DNA of 64,000 nucleotides from Tetrahymena elliotti 4EA. Taxonomy: Eukaryota > Ciliophora > Oligohymenophorea > Hymenostomatida > Tetrahymenidae. The position numbers were made by a program, and so were the translations under genes. This document shows, piece after piece, positions 27,494 through 40,265 of the stretch. The notes beneath the pieces are model-generated. The model worked only from the letters and a program-made list of their open reading frames with translations, did no database searches and was not told where the DNA came from. The DNA lies in the NCBI GenBank assembly GCA_000231825.2, contig JH720399.1, positions 1 through 64,000 of the forward strand, given 5' to 3'. Position 1 is the first letter of the stretch. The number at the start of each line of letters is the position of its first letter.

Positions 27494-28302
27494 TTATTTT
27501 TCTTCTTTCTTTATCAAATTAATTTTTTTTTATTTCAAATTGAGAAAAAGATTGATTCTTTATTATTAATTAAAAGCTTTAAAAGCATTCTAAAAAGTAT
27601 CTATATTATTTAATTTTAGAAAAGTTATCTAAAGTATTCTTTATATTTTAAAATTGAGAATTTAAAGTTCCTAATTAACTAAAAGAGAAAAATTTTATTA
27701 AAACTGTCTAAAAAAAATTTGCTTAACTTTATTTTAATTTATTAGAATCATGAAAAGATTTTTGTTCTAAATATTGTTTTAAATTTTAAGGTTCAAAATA
27801 AATAGAAAAGGAACAAGTATTTTTTTTTTCTTTTAAGAATTAATATTTAAAATACTTTTATTAATTTTTTGTTATAAATATGATAAATCGTATTTCTAAA
27901 CATTTCACACCACAAAGAATAATACCTTTTAAACTAAAAAAGGAAAAGAAAATATTTTTTTTAAAAAGAAAATAATTTAAAATTTGAAATTATCTCAATA
28001 AATTAAAATATTAAACAATATTATTCAAAACGTAAAAGAGTTATTTTTATTAATTTCTTTCAAAAAATAAAATTCAAAAAAGTATTTGTTAAATTAAATT
28101 TTTTCAGGTCTTTTTTCAATTTTTCAAGAGATGAAGTTTTCTACGAAAAAATTGGATTTTAAATGTAAGGAAGGTTTTAAAATAAAAGTTAAATAAATAA
28201 TTCATTAAAATATTTCTAACTAGAAGATTCTTTTGATGTCAATTAAAGACATTTATTTGGGATAAAATAAATAAGTTGAAACTCTAATAAATTTTCCATC
28301 TT
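27494..28302. other. Intergenic AT-rich spacer
   Basis: AT-rich DNA between the membrane-protein start and the kinase-TPR stop. No feature can be supported. Confidence 0.6.
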
Positions 28303-30543
28303 TCAAACTATTTTTTGATTTTTTCTTTATTGTATTATTGTAAGATTTTATAAGCATCCTTGATTTGAAGGATTAATTTGTAGGCCTTTCTCATAAGATT
28401 TGATTACCTCATCTAGTTAGCCTTTTTAGTAATATGCATTTCCTAGATTATAATAGCAAATGTCGTTTTTAGGGTTGATCTTTATACAACTTTAGTATGA
28501 TTCGATAGCCTCTTCAAACATTTATTATTTTTAATAAGCAATTCCTAGACTATTATGGCAACCATCATTTTTAGGATTGATCTCTACACATTTCTAATAC
28601 TATTTGATAGCCATATCAAGCATCCCTTTGCTTTCATAAGCCATTCCTAGATTCCAATAACAAGTATCATTTTAAGGATTAATTTCCAGGCATTTTTAAT
28701 ATGAGTTGATGGAGTCTTCAAACATGTCTTTTTTTTAAAAATATGATACACCTAGATTTCTGTAATAATTGTCATTTTTATCATTAATCTCAATACTTTT
28801 CTAAAATGATTTGATGGCCTCATCCAACATATGTGCTTTGTAAAAAGTAATTCCTAGATTGAAATGGCAACTATCATTTTTGGGATTGATCTCAATGGAT
28901 TTCCTGTATACTTAAATGGCCTCATTCAGCATGCCTTTGTTATAATAAGCAATTCCTAAATTCATAAGGCAGCTATCATTTTCGGGATTAACTTCAAGAC
29001 ATTTCTAATATAAATTTATGATTTTATCAAGCTAATTATCTTTCTTGGTGTAAGCAATTGCTAGATTTTAGTAGCAATTATAATTTTTAGGATTAATCTT
29101 TAGACATGCCTAATATTATATTATTGCTTCGCCTATCAGGTTTTAATTTTAATAAATAATCCCTAGACTATTATAACAACTATCATTTTAAGGATTGATC
29201 GATAGGCACATTTTATATGATTTAATTGCCTCATCAAACAAGCCTTTGTTTTAATAAGCAATTCCTATATTCCTATAAAAAACATCATTTTTAGGATTTA
29301 TCTCTATTAATTTCTAAAATTTTATAATTGCCTCATCCAGCATTCCTATGTTTAAATAAATAATTCCTAGATTGTAATGGCAACTATCATTATAAGGATT
29401 TATGTCTATATATTTTTAATAAGATTAGATAGCTTCATTAAAAAAGTTTAATTCAGCTTAAGTGTAACCTAAGTAAAACAAATAATTTTCATTATTTGGT
29501 TGTATTTCATAACATATTTTAATTAGTTAATATGCTAAATACCATTAGTTAGCATTTTTTAATTTTTCATACTACTTAAAAAGGATTTAGGCTTCATCTA
29601 AAGTCCATAATTTTTATTTAAAACTATCAAATTGATGAATCAGATCCACAATATTTGGCCTTTTGTTTGGGTCTATTGTTAAAATTTAAGAAATAATTTC
29701 ATTTAGAGATTAGTCTAAACTTTTCTTGTAAACTATTTTCCTAGTTAAGAAGCACTACTCCTCAAAAGAACCACCAGCTAAGAAATAAAAACATATTCCG
29801 AATGCCCAAATATCTCCATTAAAATTTTAAATATATTATTTTGTGCTTTCTTCTTTATTTATTATCTAATTAAATAACTCTGGGGGATAATACAAACAAG
29901 CTCCTTTAGGGGATGAAGTTAGCATCAACTCAGATTTCTGCTCATCCTAAATTTGTTTTGCTAAACCAAAGTCACATAGTTTGATTTAATTGAGACTATC
30001 TACCAAAATATTTTTTAAGGAAAGGTCTCTCAGCATGTAGTTTTATTGATGAAGATAGTTGATAGCAGAAAGTGTTTAACAAGCAAAGCTAACAAACTGG
30101 TGTTTTGATATTGTGGTATTATGCTACTTAAACTCTTAGATGAATTAATCGAGATTTTTTTCACATTTTTCCATAACAATAAAGTAGTTAAATCCAATTT
30201 AAAACTCATCTATATATTTTACTATATTTGGATGTTTGGCATTTTTTAAAAATTAAGCTTCTTTTTTAGCTTCCTGTTGCTTTTTTTCTGATACTTAATC
30301 ACATCCATCAAAAATAGATATTATTTTAATTGCAAACTGTTTCTTTGACTTGAGATCTTCTGCAATAACCACTTAACCAAATGATCCTCTTCCCGCATCT
30401 AAATTGATAATTTTGAGTTATTTAGTTTATTCTATTTGTTATGCTATTTTTTTAAGCTGTTGATCTTTTTACATAAGGATATAATTTATTAGAATATTCA
30501 ATTTTTAAATTGTTTGTTATCTTTCTACTTTAGATTTTTTCAT
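28303..30543 (-). CDS. Protein kinase fused to about eleven TPR repeats
   Basis: One intact exon, 746 aa. After a short coiled-coil-like N-terminus, the kinase domain (about residues 45-320) has glycine loop DAGRGSFGQV, FAIKII lysine, helix-C Glu in EAKKEAQF, HPNIV, CDFGLAK and GDIWAFGI. The catalytic loop is LRDLSLKNIL: the HRD histidine is Leu and the usual lysine of RDLKPEN is displaced, so catalytic competence is plausible but not assured. From about residue 345 to the end there are about eleven tetratricopeptide units of 34 residues with the pattern NLGIAYYNKGMLDEAIKSY then INPKND. TPRs bind partner proteins, so this is probably a scaffolded kinase. It is the intact relative of the disrupted gene at 4984-6757. 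The periodicity is visible in DNA as a 102-bp repeat. Confidence 0.92.
28330..29500 (-). repeat. 102-bp coding periodicity (TPR array)
   Basis: Within the kinase-TPR gene, motifs such as TTTAGGATTGATCT and CCTAGATT recur about every 102 bp on the plus strand. They encode successive 34-residue TPR units. Similarity among neighbouring units suggests growth by unequal crossing-over, as is usual for TPR arrays. Confidence 0.85.
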
Positions 30544-31590
30544 TTGAAATTTAAGAATCAATTAAACTAATTAATTGTGTGATATTATTTGCCTCATCAG
30601 ATTATCAAAAATATACAATTAAAATCTGCGTATTAAGTATAATCTAATAAATCAGCAGCATGCCACCTAATTAAACTAAATAACATACTCTTCAAAAATT
30701 AAAAAACTTGAACTAAAAATAATTGCACTTAATTAAATATTTAAAAAATAAAATTGTTTTTCTTTCAAAATAATTCAAATCATCTCAATAATTTTCAAAA
30801 TCTTATGAAATCAAAAAAATATTTCAATTTAATTTAAAATTTTTACATTTCTTATAAATGAAAAAAATAAATCAAAGTTTACATGTTTAATTGATTGATT
30901 CATTAACATACAATTTATTTCGAGAGCAAAAATATAAATCTCAAAAGTGATGTGCTAAAATATTTAAGACTTGCAAATAAATAAATAAATTTTCAATCTT
31001 TCTAATTTAAATTTATATTTAAATCTTGATATAAACTTATAAAATTTGTATATGAATGATTACAATTAAGAGAAATAATAAAAAGTAAATTCTAAAAATT
31101 GCTTAATTTAGAATGTGTTTTTTTCATTACATATATGAGTTTAAGCATTTTCTTTTAGAATAGAATTATGACTTGTAATTAATTTAATATAAAATTATTA
31201 TATTTTATTATCAAAGAGTAAATTTTACAATGTGCTTTTTTAATTATTTTTTAAGTTTAAGTGTTTTTTCTAAATAGAATTATGATTCACAATAAATTAT
31301 AAAATATAAATACAATTATTAGATTTTATTATCAAAGAGCAAACTACCTCTTAATATAATAAAAATTGGAAATAAATATTAAATATTTAATCCAGAAAAT
31401 GCAAATATATTTTAGATTAAAAAAAATATATCATCTTAGTATTAATTAAATTAATTTTGAAGTGAAGAATTTTAATTCATAATGAATATTTTTATTTGTA
31501 AAAGAGTATAGATTATTTAATAAAGTGAGTGTCAAATACTTTTTAGAATGAAGAGAGTTAGCAAATAAAATAGATTTAAATATGAAGATA
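30544..31590. other. Intergenic AT-rich region with a diverged duplication
   Basis: No coding frame is supported. Two diverged copies of a short segment occur: 31123-31235 and 31246-31345 share TTTTCTTTTTAGAATAGAATTATGA-like and TATTAGATTTTATTATCAAAGAG-like strings. This is probably a local tandem duplication of about 120 bp. Confidence 0.45.
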
Positions 31591-32337
31591 TCATATTTTA
31601 TAAAGTGGAATTAATGTTTAGTTGGATATGAATCCAAGAACAATTTTTTCTAATTGATCTATATCTATCCTCTAAATAATTTTTACACCTAATTAAGAAC
31701 TAATAAAATCATAGATTTCTACATGAGTTAAATTCAATTTTAAATTATTTAATTCTTATTAAAATGAATCCAGAAAAAAATCAATATCTTATTTATTTTA
31801 AATCATTCCAACTCTTTCCATATCTATACCCCAAAATATCTTTTTGGAGTTCTCAATCAATTTCTCAACTTCTTAAGAATAGAGAGACTTTTTAGTTTAT
31901 ATAGTCCTACTCTTTTTTATTTGATCAGTAAATAATTTTTAGTTTATGTTTGATTCGGAATTATTATTGCTATTTTTTTCAGTAGTGTTTTATTTATCAT
32001 CTTACTTTTATTGTAATCCAAAGCTGAAATTATCTTATTTAACAAAAACATCAGTTAAAACTAAATCTCCATCATATTTTTTAAGGTTTTCTTCAGACAA
32101 AAGTTGATTCAATTTTTATTTAACATTTTAATAATCATCATATTTGTTCTACTTAATAAATTTATGCATGGATTTTATTTAATCTTAAAGGATATTTTAG
32201 TTTCCATAAACAATTTACAGCATTTGTTCAACTCCCTCTTCTCCATTACTAAGCAATTAAGTTATGAAATCATTAGCAGTTTCTTAAATTATAGAATTTT
32301 AATAATCTTTTTCTATTTTTTCCTTCTAATCAATCAT
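31591..32337 (-). CDS. Unknown 248-aa hydrophilic protein
   Basis: One exon from ATG 32337-32335 (first Met after an in-frame stop) to TGA 31593-31591. The N-terminal third is helical and acidic (NDFITQLLSNGEEGVEQM). A Gln/Asn-rich linker follows. The C-terminal part looks folded: IFWGIDMERVGMI, DFFLDSFQQELNNLKL and IQRIDIDQLEKIVLGF, the first and last forming an internal pair of ID-containing helices. No signal peptide, membrane helix or known motif is visible. Composition supports coding. Confidence 0.75.
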
Positions 32338-32938
32338 CAAAAAAAGTAAAAATAAGTAAAGGAAGTAAGTTTGTTATTAATCAAAATAATAAGATAATTA
32401 AATATTTTCGAACATAAAACATAGATATAGTTTGGAATCTAAAAAAGAAACTAAATTATGCATTTATTTTTATAGTGATTAAATTTATAAAAGAATATTA
32501 TGTACAAGAAGAGCTATATGTATGAATTGATAAATGAGTTACATATTAATAGTTATTAATAAGATATATTTTATTTTCATCTGATTTCTAGATTAAAAAT
32601 TATTTATTAAACTTTTTTTTCTTTTTTCTTCATCAGTTGTTCATTCGTTCCTGCTATTTATTTTGTTTGTTTGTTTATTTGAATTTGATCATCTTATTTA
32701 AAAGAAAAATAAAATTTCTGACAATTTTTTAAAGTTTAACTGAGTGATAGCTTTTTGCTTGATTAACTTTAGAAGTAACATGTCAAATAATTGTGATAAA
32801 TTTTATTATTAGTATTATTATGTTAATTTTATTGTTTATTTTTTTAGAGAAAGTTGTTGGTTGAGAGATTCGTTGAGAAAAGATTTATTTTTTAAATGAA
32901 TATAAATGAAGTAGTTAATTATTTCATTCATTCTTTGT
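32338..32938. other. Intergenic AT-rich spacer
   Basis: Lies between the 248-aa protein start and the MORN protein stop. It contains TTTG and TTTATT simple repeats near 32665-32690 but no supported gene. Confidence 0.55.
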
Positions 32939-34632
32939 TCATTATTTTGTTGATTAATTTTGAGAAAGAAGAGTAGTTTCATTCTAATTTCCTTAGGATT
33001 GTTGCTAATACTCTCCATTTATCCAGACTCCTGAAATTTCCTTTCCTTCTGGTGTAGTTATTTTACCAACACCATGCATTTTACCTTACTTCCATTATCC
33101 TTTATAGCAAGTACCATTAGACCATAAAAACTCTCCATATCCATCAAATTAATCTGAATAAAAATCACCTTTTTTAAGAAAGGAAATGAAATTAACAAAA
33201 AAGATAATAAAATCATGTAATTTTTTTATTTACCTGTATATCTTTTACCATCAGGCCATGTGAATTCACCTTTACCATGCATACGGTTTTAATGCCATTC
33301 ACCATTGTATGCTTTTTTTGTTTTCCATACACATTTACCTTATCCTTCTATGTAATCATTGACAAAAGAACCCTCAAAAGTGTACATGTTCTAAATTGAA
33401 TATTTTCCTTCTCCATGCATTTATCCATTCTTAAAATGCCCTTTATAAGTCATGCCCTTGACAGTAGTTTCTTCACCTTCACCATCCTTTTCACCGTTTT
33501 TCCTAATTAATAAATAATTAATTAAACATATCTTAAATTATATTTTTTCTCTCTTTCATTAAGCTTTGAATTAATATAATTGCTTGTTTAAAAAATATTT
33601 TTGCTTTTTGTCTTCAAAAAATTGCTAAATTCTAAGTAATTTTAAAATGTATTTCATAAACAAAGCCAGAAAATTAAAAATATTTCATTTAACTAAAATA
33701 AAATATTTACATTTCTCCTTCATAAACACCACCATCCTTTTTCTTAAGAACACAACGGCCATGAGGTTTATTATCCTTGAATTAACCTTTGATATAATTT
33801 CCTTCACTGTCTAAGTAGAATCCCTATCCATTAAATTGGTCTCCTTCCCAATATCCTTCATAAAGACTTCCATTTTGGCATATAAGTCTTCCAAATCCGT
33901 TTCTCTTCTTATTAAGGACCTCTCCAACGTAAATATCACCTGTTTTATCTAATTTATAAACTTCATTTGTTGAAGGCTTCATATCTTTGAAAGTTCTATC
34001 CCTATTGATTAAATCCATGTTATCAAATTTAGACAACAATCTTTCTATTTCTAAGTCAGTGTTGTATTATCCATGCATGAGTACCATAGCTTCATCAACA
34101 TTTTACTTTGGAGTATTTATTTATGCTCTGGCACTATTCATTCCTGGTTGATTTTAGGAAGAATGGCTGTTATTATTAAATAAAATATTACTTAAAACAA
34201 TCCTAAAATAAGCTATTAACAATAACTTGAATATTTTTTAATGCATTTTTGTTCATTTATAATACAATAATATTTATTAATTTACTCTAACACAGAAGGT
34301 CTCTTTCCATCCTTTTATTTGTTGTTCAATATATCACTATCATTATGCCCATTTTCATAAAATTGATTACTTTATAATGAAGGACGCCTATCATTTTAAG
34401 GTGCCACACTCAAGCTTGACTTTCTAAAATTTTGGTTTTAATCCTCTGGAGCTAAATTAGTAACGATCTTTTAATTTCCTTGGTAACTCTAAACGTTAGT
34501 TTCACCATCCTCTACGTTTTTACCAGCTGACTCTTCATAAGTGAGGCCATTAGGTGTATCTTTAATTATATTATCTTGAAGCTCCCTCTACTTACTTCCT
34601 ACATTGCAATTCGAACAGCACTCGTTTCCCAT
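32939..34632 (-). CDS. MORN-repeat protein with N-terminal acylation motif
   Basis: Four exons, 34632-34286, 34166-33711, 33502-33234 and 33168-32939, keep phase and encode 433 aa. It starts MGNECCSNC: Gly2 fits myristoylation and the Cys pair fits palmitoylation. Residues about 10-200 are low-complexity and hydrophilic. From about residue 195 there are about nine MORN units, e.g. YEGYWEGDQFNGQGFY, YKGHFKNGQMHGEGKY, YNGEWHQNRMHGKGEFTW and YKGQWKQGKMHGVGKI. MORN arrays bind membranes or proteins and are common in cortical and ciliary proteins of ciliates. Together with acylation this points to a membrane-associated scaffold. No kinase or phosphatase domain is fused to it. A Gln/Asn-rich tail ends at TGA 32941-32939. 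Confidence 0.92.
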
Positions 34633-35640
34633 TTCTAAATCTAATTTGATAAACTATTAACGTATTATTTTTAATCAATTAATATTACAATGAATAATTA
34701 TACTTTATTTGATCCTATTGATAATGACTAAAGATATTGTTTGCAAAGTGATCTTGCTAACTCTAGAATGATTCCTTACTATGTATGAATGCTTTTGCTG
34801 GTTGTTGAGAAATATTAGAGTAAATTAATATCTACTTATAACTCGCTATAGATAATTATTATGTTTATTTAGTATTTGCTTTGAAATAAGAAAGTTAAGT
34901 TATTATCTAATAAATTTCTAATTTTATAATTATTGCATGATTTTCTTTCCTTTAATTTAGTTGATAAAAATTAGAATTTGTGATAAGCATAATTACTTGA
35001 TGTAATTCGTAATAAAATTATTCATTCGTTCCATAGAATAAATCAATGAAGGAGGTTTACCTATTTTTTACAGTTAATAATATACAATTTTCAATTTGCA
35101 GTCATATTAATAATCATGTATGAGAATATTGTTACTAATTTGAGAGGCTATGACTATTCTATTAACTAATACTTAAAATAAGTAGTGGATTTTAGTAATA
35201 GCAGATTACCCATATCATTTCATTAAATAAAAGTAAAAAACTCATTTTTTTTAAGTTAATTTTTAGTCTATCAAAAATACCTTTGTTAATATATTTACTT
35301 TAAAATATTTAATAAATATTCACTCGCCAAATCAACCATTTTAAATATTTTACCTGCTAAAATTTATTTTTATAAAAAATATTTTAAAAATTGCTTAGAT
35401 ATTATTAAAAGGTTACTTTAAACAATATCGGTATTTTATGGAATTTTTTAATTCGAATAATAAATTAATACCTCAAAGACTGCATTTTATTTGAATAAGA
35501 ATTACTCCTTTTTTTATTAATCAATAGTTGTAAGATTTCATTTGATTTACAAATTTTACATTAATAAATAAATACTTGTTTTATTTGATTTATCATTTAA
35601 ATACTTTCCCTTTAAATTAAATAAATACCATACAATTTTA
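34633..35640. other. Intergenic AT-rich region
   Basis: Upstream of the MORN gene. It should hold the MORN promoter, but no defined motif, coding frame or repeat is supported. Confidence 0.55.
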
Positions 35641-35656
35641 TTTCAAAAATCATTGG

Positions 35657-36317
35657 ATAATATTTGAAATGTGGGAGTCTCTTTAAATTAAGCAAAAAAA
35701 ACCATAATTAGGGTCTATTCAATAATTAAAAAGCTCTATTTTCTCTATTTGAATATTAAGCTGATCTATATGATTGTCTAAAGTATGATTACTATTATGT
35801 GTTTTAGAAACATACTTAATATTTTAGAAATTTTTTATTAATAAGATAATAAGATTAAAATATATGCTTACATAAGATGAGTCAAAGAAGAAACCATGTA
35901 ATTTTTTTAAAAATTTGCTCTTTATTAATAAGAGAACAAATATATTAAAAAAAATAAGTAATTGAATCCCATTAAAAAAATAGATTTTTGCTTTAATAAA
36001 AGATTAAAAAATGGATTTGGTTTTCCTAAATATTAATAATAAATATTTTATAATTTGAAATAAAAATAATTAAACAAACAGTTATTCAATATAAATATTT
36101 TTACTTACCACAATCAATTCTTTTAGAAACTTGAGATAATATTAAGAGTAATTTCATTATCATTGACAATAATTGGAGCTCTTCTTAAAACACTAAATAA
36201 ACAAATCAAATGGATAAATAAATAAAGGAAAAGTTTTACCAAAAAATGATTGCTATTAATATAATTTTTTTTTGTATATTTTAAGATTATATTGTTTGAC
36301 CATTCTTTAGATAGCAT
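35657..36317 (-). CDS. Doubtful small spliced or unspliced gene
   Basis: Two readings are possible. An unspliced frame, ATG 36317 to TGA 36116-36114, gives 67 aa with a hydrophobic core and RRAPIIVNDNEITLNI. Alternatively, ATGATAATG near 36164 starts a signal-peptide-like MIMKLLLILSQVS that runs into a strong 5' splice site (GTAAGTAAA near 36108). An exon after AG near 36032 could then begin with KPNPFFNLLLKQ, and downstream a frame ends TLDNHIDQLNIQIEKIELF with TGA. I could not build a phase-consistent full model. Coding is likely for at least part; boundaries are not reliable. Confidence 0.25.
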
Positions 36318-36715
36318 GTTACGATTTAAGATAGAATGGATATTTTATTTAAATAAAATATTACATTGTAAATGATAAATTATTGAAAAATACAATTCTA
36401 CAAAATATCTTTAAATTAAAATTGTAATTTTTCATTTTTTAAAACCAACTTTGTTAAAATTCAAATAATAATTAATTAATTCAAAATAATTTAAAAAACT
36501 TTTTTTAATCTAAATTTGAAATGAATTTTTACAGAATAAAAATAATTTTATAGTAAAATTAAAGATCTTTTTTTAAGAACAGTAGATAAATCATTTTATA
36601 ATAAATTTCAATATTATTTATTTAAAATATTAGAAGCAGTTTGTAATTTGTTTCATTCAACTCTTTTTAAAAACTGAAGATGTGTTTGGCTGAAAACATG
36701 CTTAAAATATCCTTT

Positions 36716-36802
36716 AAAACAATCCATAAATTATTTATAAAATTAAAACAATCCATAAATTATTTATAAAATTAAAACAATCCATAAATTATTTATAAAA
36801 TT
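36716..36802. repeat. 29-bp tandem repeat, three perfect copies
   Basis: The unit AAAACAATCCATAAATTATT plus TATAAAATT occurs at 36716-36744, 36745-36773 and 36774-36802 without mismatch, followed by a partial AAAACA. It is non-coding and lies downstream of the WD40 gene. The perfect identity suggests recent expansion. Confidence 0.95.
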
Positions 36803-36973
36803 AAAACATTAATTGAAATAAAATAAATTAAAAATAACTACAATTAATACAATTTTTTTTTGTTAAATTAAAAATCTTATTTGAAAAAAAAATTGAAACG
36901 TGACCCTAAAATTTTCAAAATAAACTTTAAATTTATCTTGCTTAGTGAGGTATCTGCTTTTTATTAATGATTT

Positions 36974-38197
36974 TCAACCCCAAATATAGATAAACTTATC
37001 TTGGCATGTGCTGATCATTTTATTTTTACCAAATATAGCTATATCAAAAACAAAATTTTAGTGTAAATCTAAAGTTCTAAAGCAAATTTCTGAAGACACA
37101 CTCCAAAATTTAATAGTTTTATCAAAACTGCATGAAGCTATAAAATCTTAATTCAATTTAATAACCTTAACTACAGATTTTTCATGCCCAACAAATTGTT
37201 TGCATCTTGTGCATGTGGATATTTTAAACATATATATTCTTCCAGATTAATCAGAAGAGATAATATGGTCGTTATCATATTTTATAACACAATTAATTTT
37301 TGTATTATGTCCTATAAATCTTTATTCTACTGTTTTTTTTCTCCAATTCCAAAGATAAACACCTCTACTTATTCCTGCAGAAATAAGATATTTATTATTA
37401 AATTTAAAAAGCACACTAGGAATTTCTCCATCAAACTTAGTAATTACTTCTCCATTCATAATATTAATTACCCAAATTCTACCAAAATTTGTTGCATAAG
37501 CAAAAATATGCTAACTCAACTAGCAAGCATAAATCATTTCATCTACTGTGTTGCTTAGAACAAACATTCTGGCTATTTTTGATGTCTTATAATTAATAAA
37601 AAATATCTCTCTATCAGTTTAATAACATAGAGTATTAAAAGTAGAGTTCGAAGATATAATTCTTATTATATAAGGAGTTTTGAAAGTTTTATAAATATCT
37701 TATTTTTTAAGATCTATTAATGTTATTGTATGAGTATTGTGATATAATAATGCTGCCAAATTTTTATTAAGCATATACATTTAAGAGACACTCTCATTTT
37801 AAGGTTGAATTTTCTCTGGTTAGATGTAATTGTAGTATTTGAAGCTATATAAATCAAATTATTGTTTCCTTTTTTAAATATTCTTCATACACTCACTAAA
37901 ATTAGAATCAAAAGTATTTGAATCTAATGTTTGTGATGAACATAAACATATTTCATTTTTCAAATCTATCATTCCATTCTTAAATTATTATTTTAGATTT
38001 TTGAGTTCTTCATCATAATCTTCTGACAAATTATCTTGATATGATTTTATCTTTTTAAACTTATTCTAAATGAGAGTAGAAATGCTCATTTCAAATACTT
38101 TTAGTTAGCTATCAACTTAATCTTTTATGTTTTATATTTCTTCCTTCAGCAATTAAATTATCTCATTTTCATAAGCAGAGAATAAATCATTACTCAT
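36974..38197 (-). CDS. WD40-repeat protein with N-terminal coiled coil
   Basis: One exon, ATG 38197-38195 to TGA 36976-36974, 407 aa. Residues about 1-110 are charged and helical (EEIQNIKDQVDSQLKVFE; NLKQQFKNGMIDLKNE), consistent with a coiled coil. The remainder forms about six or seven WD-type blades: GRIWVINIMNGEVITKFDG, GVYLWNWRKKTVEQRFIGH, GRIYMFKI, then FVGHEKSVVKVIKL with DKTIKFWSVSSEICF and finally DKFIYIWG. Several blades show the GH...W/D pattern in weakened form. WD40 propellers are interaction platforms, so a specific role cannot be inferred. The N-terminal helix may mediate dimerisation. There is no signal peptide or membrane segment. Confidence 0.88.
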
Positions 38198-40265
38198 TTT
38201 ATTTATTCAACAAATACTTCTATTAAATTACTTAAATTTTGAAAAATTTGATAAAAAACAATCAAAATTATTGCACCAAAATAAATTAAATTTCTTTAAA
38301 ATATTTGCTAAAATATTTATCATATCAGAAAAAAATCTTTTCAGTTCAGAAAAACAAAATATCAATTAAACTTAATAAAAGCTATAAAATAATTAATAAA
38401 ATTTGCATAATTGAATATCAATTATTTATGTTTCAGCCTGAAAAGAAATTGACGATATTTTGATAGATACAAAATGAATTGGAATATTAAAAAAAAGAAT
38501 AATAAGTTTTAATAATAAAACCATTCAAAAATTAATAGAATTTACGAGTTTTTTACTAATAAATTCAAAGTATTCAAGATATTTGCTAAAATGTTATCAT
38601 TCACATAATAAAAAAAGAATCTAATCAATTCATAAATTACAAAAAAAGAAGAATATTAAAGCAACAAAATAATTAATGAAATTTGCATCATTAGTATTAG
38701 TATATCAATATTTTATGTTGGAGTCTGAAAAGAAATTGATGATATTTTGACAGATAAAAAATAAATGTGAATATTTTTATAAAAATAAGAATAAATTTTA
38801 ATTATTAAGCCATTGAAAAATTGTTAAAATTTACTAGCTTTTTCACTCTTAATAAATTCAAAGTTTTCAAGATATTTTCCAAAATGTTATTATGCACCTA
38901 ACAGAGAAAAATATAATCTAATCAGTTCATAAAAAACAAAATCAATTGATATTAAACAAAATAATTAAATCAAATTTGTATTATCAAGTACATCACTATT
39001 TATGTTTCATTCGAAAAGAAATTAATTGTATTCTCAAAGATTTAAAAATAGTTTGGATTATAATTAATTTGAATTATTAAACCATTGAAAAAATAAATAA
39101 AATTTATTAATTTGTCAACTTTCAATAAAGTCAAAGTTTTTCAGATTTTCAGTTTTCGGAGGTTTTTTAAAAAAAATTGGTGATAGAATGAATTTATAAA
39201 TGTTAAAATATTTATTAATTATTTCTTTTCAGAAAATAAATTTATGAGATAATCAAAAGATTTATAAAGAATTTTAATTTTTATATTAAAATAGTAATTA
39301 ATTTTATTATGAAACCATTGAAAAATTAATAAAATTTACTAATTTTTTCACTTTCAATAAAGTCAAAGTTTTTAAGATTTTGGTCTTTTTTAAAAAGAAA
39401 TTTAAGATAATGCAATTTATTAATTTAATGTTCAAATATTTTTTTATCTTTCTTTTTATGACACCAAAGTATTTTTTTTGAAGGTGATCTTTTTTTAATA
39501 TTCGTAAAGTAAAAAGTTAGAAGATCAAACAAAGCTCAGTTAGCTTTAAATATTAATTATTGAATAAAATGGAATAAATGATTTAAGAGTAGAATCTATT
39601 ATAAATTGGCTAAATAATATATAAATATAGAATGTTTGTTTGATTAGAATGTTAACAAAACTTATATTTACAAGAGATGAAATTAAGAGGTTACTTTAGA
39701 GATTTTGCTAAGAATAAGAAAAATAATTTAATATATTTTTAATTTAGACTGTTTGTTTGTTTGTTTGTTTTTATGGTTTGAGATGATAAATAATTTATAT
39801 TTATAGATTCAGTGTTAGTATTTATTAATCAAATAAAATCAAATATAATTCATTAAGTGATCTTTTATTTTAATGAGAAACATTTTATAGTTAGAATTAT
39901 TTGCTAGCGAGAATATGACATATACTAGTTATTAGTATTTCAACATATTTGAAACTTAAATTTATTTATCTATATTTATACTTTATGAAACCAAGTAAAT
40001 TTATTTGTTTTGTTCATGTGTAATTGAATGGTTGGTTGGTTCATTGAATGGTTTAAAGAAAAGATTTTATTAGAAGATTTTGGTTATGAGGATTTTGCTA
40101 AAAAATTATATATTTATTTTTATATATTTTTACTTTGAAATAGAAAAAAATTGGATCATTCATTTATTTTTCAGAATATTGAAAGGCTGAAGAGAGAGAG
40201 TGTGAGTAAGTGGTGAGGATATTATAGGATAGGACAGGATTGAGGAAAGAATTAAAAATTTGTTT
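38198..40265. other. Intergenic region dominated by a diverged satellite
   Basis: No coding frame is supported between the WD40 start and the histidine kinase 2 stop. Most of 38290-39420 is a tandem array, annotated separately. Farther on there are GTTTGTTT and GGTTGGTT simple repeats (39750-39770, 40030-40050). Confidence 0.6.
38290..39420. repeat. About four diverged tandem copies of a roughly 285-bp unit
   Basis: Marker strings recur in order. GAAAAGAAATT is at about 38440, 38727 and 39013, with a decayed copy near 39231. CCATT(C/G)AAAAAATTAATA-AATTTA is at about 38520, 38809, 39080 and 39315. AATAAATTCAAAGT-TTCAAGAT is near each. The spacing is about 287, 286 and 220-235 bp, so the last copy is shortened. 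Copies differ at many positions, so the array is old. It has no coding frame and no transposase. Confidence 0.8.

Noticed and set aside
32104..32349. Hydrophobic open frame on the plus strand
   Set aside because: It lies opposite the better-composed 248-aa minus-strand gene and is the reverse complement of its Gln/Lys-rich region.
36975..36983. CAACCCCAA, identical to the Tetrahymena telomerase RNA template
   Set aside because: It lies at the 3' end of the intact WD40 coding sequence (IWG and stop) and no telomerase RNA flanks are present.
37184..37558. 124-codon open frame on the plus strand
   Set aside because: Antisense to the WD40 gene, which has recognisable repeats in the other strand.
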